Shown here one piece after another: positions 27,301 to 36,300 of a stretch of 64,000 nucleotides of DNA (positions are counted from its first letter, which is position 1; every line of letters starts with the position of its first letter). Both the position numbers and the translations under genes were made by a program. The stretch lies in the NCBI GenBank assembly GCA_011033025.1, contig WFMF01000002.1, forward strand, positions 1,488,001 to 1,552,000, in the 5' to 3' direction. The notes below the pieces were generated by a model. It was not told the origin of the DNA. It searched no databases and saw nothing but the letters and a program-made list of their open reading frames with translations. The stretch is from Beroe forskalii. Its lineage: Eukaryota; Ctenophora; Nuda; Beroida; Beroidae.

Positions 27301-30300
27301 AGGCTAAGAAGATGAAATATAACCGTTTGATAACTGCAAAACCTTTACGGAAGGTTGAGTTATTAAATAGCAGTCTAGATGTTAAGAGTAATGGTGACAG
27401 CCGCCGACTCCTATTATTGAACCTGAAGAGTTGAAGGTGGCCTGCTACCAGATAATTTCATCAAAACCTTTTAGAGCCGAATAAAATGTCTGGCGTAAAT
27501 TTCCAAAAAATAATTTGTTTAATTCTTATTATCAAGACGCTGGTCCAGAGGTTGAATAAGCCGGTTCAATGGAACGTCAGATAGGTTGAACCCAATGAAA
27601 CCTTTAGAATTGACAGATAAATCTGTTGTAATGCCATAATAATGAGGTGAAAGTCTTTATTTAAGGAACAATTCAGGAAGTATAAAGAGAAAAAGTATTG
27701 ATCAGATTAATAATAAAGCTTTAATAATCCGCTATATCACGACTTCAGCTAAAAGTTTGTTAAATTCCATTATAATTCTGGTGGCCCACTGGAAAATTTA
27801 TGTCCAAATGGCCGATTAAAATTGTTTTGAAATTAATGCTATTTTGGTTAGAAAAGGGCTGGTTGAAAATGACAGTTAGATAAGGGCCGATGGGTACATG
27901 CAATAGAAAAGAAAAGTAGAAAACATGTAACATAAAACACACTAAGATTTACATAATATGTACAAACTGTCAATTCTAACGTCACGTTTTGACCTAAGAC
28001 GAATGCGATGGGTGAAATTTTCCGACTTCCGTAAACGCTGCATTCAGCTAGAGAAATTATGCAGTTGTATGTCATGAGCATGGGAAGATACCCCTGTTTC
28101 CGGACCCCATTATATTCTCCTTTTGTTGATTTCACTATCAGGTCTCCTCATCCCTCTCCCATATTATCTTATCTTCCTGTCTTATCCCTCGCACCCACAC
28201 ACCTCCTCTCACACTCCCCTTTTCTTGCCTTGTTCCTTTGTTCCCACGAGTCGTTCCTTGCTTCCCACTGACGCTCCTTCTTTTAATCTTTTATCCTCTC
28301 CCTTTTCAATTCTCCTTTCTCAGCTCGGGGGTACGAGAAGTGAGGCAGTTAGAGAACGAGGATGACAGACAGAAGGTTCGAGACAGTCTGACCAGTGCCC
28401 TGCCCGGTCACAGTGAGGCATCCTACGACGGAATGGTGGAGTCAATCGAGGAAATCATCGCTCAAGATCACCTGGTGAGTTGGTATAGGCTAGACTTATT
28501 AAACACTGCGCGTCTGCAATTTCCTACCCTTGAGTCACGATTTAAAGCATCAGCATTTGCTGCACTAATACAAGGCATGGGTTAATGGAGCAATTACTGG
28601 ATGATTTAATCCTGAAGATGCCCTTCTAGTTAAAGTACACTGATTTGTTTGTTTGGCAGTCTAGGGTCACTTAAAATGAAATGTACCCCTGATAACCATA
28701 TGGCGGAGTGGAAGGGGTGAGGAGCTTGATAAAAGCATCCTCAAAGGTCTCATCCGAAGTTTAACAAACGTCACCAAACAACTGGATGGTGGCGACCAAA
28801 CTACGGATGAAGGTTGGTAAAGCGGTAAACGCTAATTTTCTGCCTTTTCAAAGCATACGGCTGATTCGGTCATGCCTCATTGCCGTTAGATACAGAATGA
28901 ATATCGAATATCGCCATTCTTCAAATCAAGGGTTCCAGGTATGGCTTGCTAGAACCAACATTTTTCTTTTGTCGTTTTCGTGGTAATCATTAATTAATCA
29001 GCATTTCCACGTTTAACAGGAGTGACAATTGCCCGAGAACGGCAGGAGAAGGAGGTGTTGGGGAAGGAGCTGCTAAAGAGACAGTTGGAACTTGCCATTC
29101 AGTGGGAAAGACTTGATATCGCTGAGGAATACATCTTCAGCAACATGATACTCAAGCAAGGTTACCATGAATCCTGACCTGCTGCTTTTAGTCAAGCCCA
29201 CCCCAAAGAATCGTATTGACACCATTCATCAGATTATGGGATTTCAATGTCTCTTTCGATCTGACTCTGCGGTTCGATAATGGTACATTTTTGGGGTGAA
29301 ACAGGTCTATTATCAATTCTCTACGCTTTGAGTTTATACACCTAACTCCCTTCACTCTATTAAATTATAACTACATCACTTTTCAGCAAGAAAGTGACAT
29401 TAACGAGCTCTTGGGGCTAGCAATCAGGCACAAGAAGGTATCATTCATCAGGAACCTCCTGGACAGGAAAGCCAACATCAAGTCCTTCCTGACAGTTGAA
29501 GTGTTCGAGGAAATGCTGCGAGACACTCCCAAAAACTTCCTCCTCTCCAACTTAATGATGAAGTATTGTGAGGATTCGAAGTACTGGTCTTACGAACACT
29601 TTGCTCAGGTACGTATAGCTATTCGGGTGTATGGAAGTATGGATTTCGTGATGTATGTGCTTTTGAATGGTTCCCTGTTCTCTCGCGGTCAAACATTTCA
29701 TTTCGACGTGTTGAAAAGAAGGAATGAGAAACGTAGAAAAGTAAAAGATTTTATGTAAAGGATTTCTAAGTCGCTCTTAATTTACTATTGCAAACTTACG
29801 AACTGAAATAATAAAACTGGATACTGGTTAGTAGTTGTGGTTTTAGATAGATCTCCTAATTCATATCCTATGACCCCCGTTATCTTATGAACTGCTAAAT
29901 CCGAGATATAATTCGCAGAAAAAACATAAAAATACCTCAAACTCAAAAAGAAAATTATGTCGAGAAAAATCATAAATTATCCACGTGCATGTCGTATATG
30001 ATAATTACGAAGAAATTCGATCTCGGCAATACAACCGTAGCCTCGTTTCTCCGAAGAGATAATAAAGTTCTATGAGATACAGGAGTTGATGCCGTGCCTA
30101 TAGGAGCAATGCTATGATCAAACATATAAAAGAGTAAGAGGTTCATTGTTCAATTGTCCATTACGCATACTGCTAATCGTTTTTAGTGAATAGTGATTTG
30201 GTCCTATAAAAGACTCAGGCCATCAATGATCGGATGATATTGACAAAAAGAAGATGATTCCTAAATCCCAGTACATAGTATCATCGACAAAACATGACCG

Positions 30301-33300
30301 GTAATCATCAGTAGCATGGTGAAAGTTAATACGGATGAGTTTGGATAATTGTTGTGTTTGTGGATGGGCATTGGGCTCATTAAGTTATCGAGGTAAATGT
30401 GTTGATGGGTAGCAACAAACTAGAAAGTGAATAGCTTAGTGCTCAAAATGAACTAAGATTTGCTATAGTTCAACTTCCTTTTATCTAACCAATAATTCGA
30501 CGAAGTCCCAAATTTAAAATCACATTCCATCGGGCTCCCCCTAATTTCTACCCATTACTCTTAAAAACTGTTATCTCCCCTCAGGTTGTGAAGCATATCA
30601 GTGAGGGTGTGTTCGATGCCCCTGGTAAAGCCAACCACCAGCAAAAGCCCTCCCGACCAAACAGCATGCACAGCAAAGTAACCGAACCAGGGAATGGTGA
30701 TACGGCCCTTCTTATGGATATCCAAGATGATGATCACGAACGGAAAGCCAACTCCTTGCCACGACAGCAACAGCACATACCACAACACAATACGTATGAC
30801 TTTGCAGACCCTGAGAACCTGCTGGTCATATACTTGGTAATGACACACGAGCAGGAAATGGCTAAGGTATTCTGGGAGCACTCGCCCACGCCCCTCTTCC
30901 TCGGCATCGTGTGCAGCTGCATACACAAGTGGATGGTGAGCCAGGAGAAAGTATCACTGCACATCACCACGGACTTGGCAGCTACTCTCGGCGAGTATGC
31001 GGATGAGTTTGAGGACCTGTCACGTGCTATCATCGACCACGCAGCCGAGTATCCGCCCAAGTACGTGGTGGATCTGATCAACAACCGGACCACTGCGTGG
31101 AGCACCCTGTCTGCTCTGGAGATGGCTGACTACGCCGACACCATCACCATCATAGCCCACCCCGCAGTGCAGATGTACATAGACGCTCAGTGGACGGGAT
31201 GGCTGGATCCGGATATCAGACCCCTGAGAATCCTAGCTTCTCTCCTGTGCCCCCTCCTCGCTTCATTCCGAGATGTCACCCCTGAGGACAAGCAGAAGAT
31301 GAAGGAAAAGGAAGCATCGGCGGTGGTTGATGAATCAGAGAAGGGCTTCACTATAAACAGCAGGAGAGCTAACTTTGTCCGTAAGAGCGGTGATAAGGCA
31401 GACGAGGAGGTGTTAGCAGAGTCTCTGCCCCTGCTGACCAAGTGCAAGTACTTCTACAAGGCACCTGTTGTTAAGTTCTACATCTACATGGTCGTGTACA
31501 TGGCTTTTCTCTTCAGTTACACATCAGCCCTCCTTCTCAAGGATCGGAAGAGCGAGGAGGCTTGCCGGGCAAGGTTCACATTCCGGTCTTTATTCGGATG
31601 TAAACTAACGCTTTCCCAGCAGTTCGTGTACTTGTGGGTGTTTTGCTCCATCCCCCTGGAAATACGACAGATTTACTTCTCCTATCCTACCACGGTTGCG
31701 GGTAAATTGAAGATCTACATCTCCAACATCTACAATAAGAACGATGTGGCATGTATGATACTGATTCTATTGGGGCTGATATTCAAAATCCGATCAGGAA
31801 GCAGAGAAATACTTGAAGATGAATACCACCCACTTGCCTCAAATGCTTTTAGGCTCATGTTTTCTATGGCGTTCATTCTGTACGCCATGCGGATCTGTCA
31901 AGCTCTTCAGATTGATGAAATACTGGGACCAAAGGTTGCTTATTGATTTCTTCTACTGACGATTGAAAGATTGAAAATAAACATTTTACACATAACTACA
32001 TGGTATTCGAAGAGAGGATAGTTTTTAAAATCATGCCAGAAGCATGGCTGGTGTTTGAACTCGCGCATCTCTCAGGTTATGATGATGCACAGGATGCTGA
32101 TTGACCTGACCTTCTTCATCTTGCTGGTCGCTATATTCCTGATCGGGTACGGTGTTTCTACCACCGCTATCCTCAATCCCAACAAGAGCACCAGCTATAC
32201 ATCCGAGCTGGTAAGTTCAAATTAGATGACAGTTAATGAAATCTGCAATTCTGCGAAATTCATTTTCTCAATTTTGAAATATTTGTTCTAAACTAGGTTG
32301 TTTTTAAGGTCTAGGTGTATATTCTGTAGCACAAAGTTATAAATTAAACTTGCATACTTCATACGGATAAATCAGCACTCAACAGTTGCGCATATTTTCA
32401 CGAATATGCCCGTACACAACATTATAATTATCTAATTATCGGGCGTAATATCCCGGCAGGTTTTCAGTATTTTCTGGCGCCCCTACGTGAACCTGTTCGG
32501 TGAGTTCGGGGATGACTACATCGAGGAGACGATGAACATGCAGTACTGCCACTACGCGTACGGAGAGCAGGACGAGCGGTGTACGGAGGATTACACCTGT
32601 GCGGAGGACACTAGCGGTACCCAGTTCAGCGACATCTGTGTCTTCAACCAGTACATCGTCAAGATACTGCTAGCTGTGTACATGATGCTAGCTGCAGTTC
32701 TCATGCTTAACTTGCTGGTCGCGGGTAAGCCTTTGAGTTAGACCGCGCGCGCAAAGGGATGTCGGTGCCTGGCTGGGAGATATAAGTGTGAAATAAGTCA
32801 TTTCTTGCTTTAAAAGTGCTGAATTGGTGACGCTGAATCGCTTCTGTTTAGGTTCCGGAGCATTCAGCTTTGTGTAGCTCGTATTGTGATGACAGGGCCG
32901 ATAGTTGAGAGTGACTCAAAGAATGGTGTTTTGCATATTTTACGTTCTTACATAGAATATTAAGGTCATGACATTGTGTTACTATACTGCAGAATCATAG
33001 ATAACATGTTTTATAGCACTTGTTGAGTTGGAGTATCTTTGATACCAGCAGACTTCACAATTACAGTCATACTCATTGAATGATACAGTATCATAGAATG
33101 TGCGTATCTCTGTCTGGAAGTTGAAGGTACTGTCCAAAGTTAGAGTTAGATAAGTTCTAGTAGATATCTCAACTTAGGGCTTTATCAAACAGCTTTAAAT
33201 AGACTTTAAAAAACTGATGACAAAAGTATGGTGCGAACTGAAAAGATTGGGAGCGGCACACCACAGATAATACGAATCTATTTTTGAAGTATAGATGTAT

Positions 33301-36300
33301 TAGTATAAACCGATAACAATGACTCATGAAATTGTTGATTTCAGTGTTTTCAAGTACCTACGAGAGTATACAGGACAGATCTGCAACCTTGTGGAAGAGG
33401 CAGAAATTCGATCTCATGATGGAGTTCCAGTCGAGATCACCCCTTCCAATACCCTTCAATACCTTCCTTCACTGCTACAGGTTTGCACTGTACATTCTGG
33501 TACATTGTCACAGCTATACATTCTACATTGTTACAGCTATACATTCTACACTTAACTGTACATTTCACATCGTACAAGTAACATTTCGCAGGCTTTTACT
33601 GATCCACTGCTCAATCGGACTCGTTTTAAATTCTGAATGCATGAGTGATTTGTGTTTTTTTCGAAATGGAAAAATGGGGAAGATCACTTTCTTAATTTGA
33701 TAATTTGAAGTATATTTCAGTAATCCTTGAAGCATGAACAGATCCTTGTTTCGGACTTCATAGCTCAGTGCTTAGAGCAGTGGACTGTAAATTCTTCAAG
33801 AATTTCATAATAACTATCTTGCGATGCGCCCTAACACTTTTGGCTTCAATAACTGATTTTATTGCTACAATGTTCGGCAATGTGTCATTGCTAAAGTAGG
33901 TATTCGGCAAACTAGGTGTGACTGCTATACCTAGTATATGACAAAGTATGTGTCTTGATACTTTGATATCATGTGGTTCGGCGATGACTTCAAACCATCA
34001 GCTATAAAATTGATCTTTAATTTGACAATTTGCTTATGTATTACAGCCGGCTTCTTCTCCAGGTTTGTAAAGTTGGTGGTTCGTAAGACATGCGGGTGCT
34101 GTAAGGAGACGGATTCCGATGCAGCCAAACCGATGGATGAGCATGACCGTGTCAAGATGTTACTCCTTGAGTCGGAATGCAGGAGGAAATACCTCGAGAA
34201 GCAGCAGGTGAATATTCCAGTCTAAAACAATGAAACCTTCAGAGGTTGAAATCCATTTTGAGTTCATTTGGAGCGTAGTAGTGATCAATCTACCAGCATT
34301 GACATCTGTTCAGTACCTACAACCTACATGTTATGTGTTCACACTTTTCCTGTCAGTGACGCAAAATGCCAAAATATCAAAAGTGACACAAGTTCACTTT
34401 TGAATTCCTCCATTTACAAAACATACTCTGCAGAAGCAGACAGAAAGTGACATCTTACATGGTGATGTAAAGAAGCTTCTGAGTGATGTCGAGGATGCTA
34501 ACAAGCGTCTCAAGAACTTCGAAAGCTCGATTCAGAAGGTGATAGACATGCAGTCGTCTGGGGGTGTGCTTTACAAGGCAGTTGATTTGTCAGATAGAGG
34601 GAGCCCAGCTGGTATGAGGCCGGAGTCATCGAGCAGTAGCTACCAAGCTAAATACATGACTACTGAGGTGCAAGAGGTAAATCATGTTGTAGGAGAGCTA
34701 ACGCATTAATCATTATGATTTGAATTTCGTTCTAACTGTCGATGAACCGAAGCACCTCAAACGGTACCCTCAAGATACTTTGTGTTCCTGGTACTTACTC
34801 ATCCCCCATTTCAGGTAGAAGCTGACAGTGGGGGCATGCTCAGCATGGACGAGGCAGATATAGACGACATTCTGGGTGACCTGATGGTTACAGCCGAAGA
34901 AAAGCACGTGGATCACTCGTCCATGAGGCCTAGTGACAATGCCCCGCCTCCTCTCAATCGCCGTCCGTCGGAGCTGGCAGCCCCCAAGAGGGGCAACAAA
35001 CCCTCGTCCAATGCCAACCCGCACCCTGTGGACCCTGTCAGACTGGGGGATATGGCTAAGAAGTCTAGGAAGCCAGATTACCCCGGCAATGCTGTGAGTG
35101 TGCGATTCGATTATCAACTTTCACGGACTTCAGTCGCCATTTGATTATCAACTTCCACGGACTTCAGTCGCCATTAACAGTTAGGAAGACAGGAAGACTG
35201 GAAAGTTTAGATAGAGTTCTGAATTTGTATGTAATCTGAATTTTGATGAAATATTTGAAATCCGGCTAAACACCCTTGCTAATCCTTGTTATCTTAGGGT
35301 TTGAAGGAGGGTACATATTGTTAAGATAAGTAAAGATAAGCGAACGCACTTAGGTCTTTGACCACCCCCTCAACTTTATCCCCTTTTCCCCCCTCACTCA
35401 GCCCTTCTCCTCTCTTCTCCCACTTCTCCCCTTCCCTCTCCCTCTTTCATCCACCTTTACAGTTACCTAATCCTTCTCCTCCTCTTAAGCCTCCGAATAA
35501 ATAGGGATCCCTAAAGGACGAGAAAGGGGTGTAAAGTCAATTTTCTCATCCCACTTTTATCTCATCCTTTTCTCATCCTTCTATCCTTTTAGTCACCCTC
35601 CCGGGGGATTAGGAGGGGTGATCAAAAGGTGAATAAAGTTACTTTACTCACCCCTCCCCTTTACTCATACTTTTCTTCATTTCACTCATTCCTTCTCCCC
35701 CTCTACTCACCCCTCCCCAGGGTATCAGGAGGGTGTTCGTTACTCATCCCTTCTCTCCTTTTACTCACCCCTCCCCAGGGAACTAGGAGGGTGTTCGTCA
35801 CTCATCCCTTCTCTCCTTTTACTCACCCTCCCCAGGGAATCAGGAGGGTGTCCGTTACTCATCCCTTCCCTCCTTTTACCCATCCCTCCCCAGGGAATCA
35901 GGAGGGTGTTGTTACTCATCCCTTCTCTCCTTTACTCACCCCTCCCCAGGGTATCAGGAGGGTGTTCGTTACTCACCCCTTCTCTCCTTTTACTCAGGAG
36001 GGTGTTCGTTACTCATCCCTTCTCTCCTTTTACTCACCCCTCCCCAGGGAATCAGGAGGGTGTTCGTTACTCATCCCTTCTCTCCTTTTACTCACCCCTC
36101 CCCAGGGAATCAGGAGGGTGTTCGTTACTCATCCCTTCTCTCCTTTTACTCACCCCTCCCCAGGGAATCAGGAGGGTGTTTGTTACTCATCCCTTCTCTC
36201 CTTTTACTCACCCCTCCCCAGGGAATCAGGAGGGTGTTCGTTACTCATCCCATCTCTCCTTTACTCACCCTCCCCAGGGAATCAGGAGGGTGTTTGTTAC

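Noticed and set aside
28475-28585. Read-through of TRPM exon 4 (VSWYRLDLLNT...)
   Set aside because: The first residues look plausible, but the homologous continuation is at 28692 and the read-through ends at a stop without family similarity.
30561-31447. Antisense frames under the large TRPM exon
   Set aside because: Shadows of a strongly conserved coding exon.
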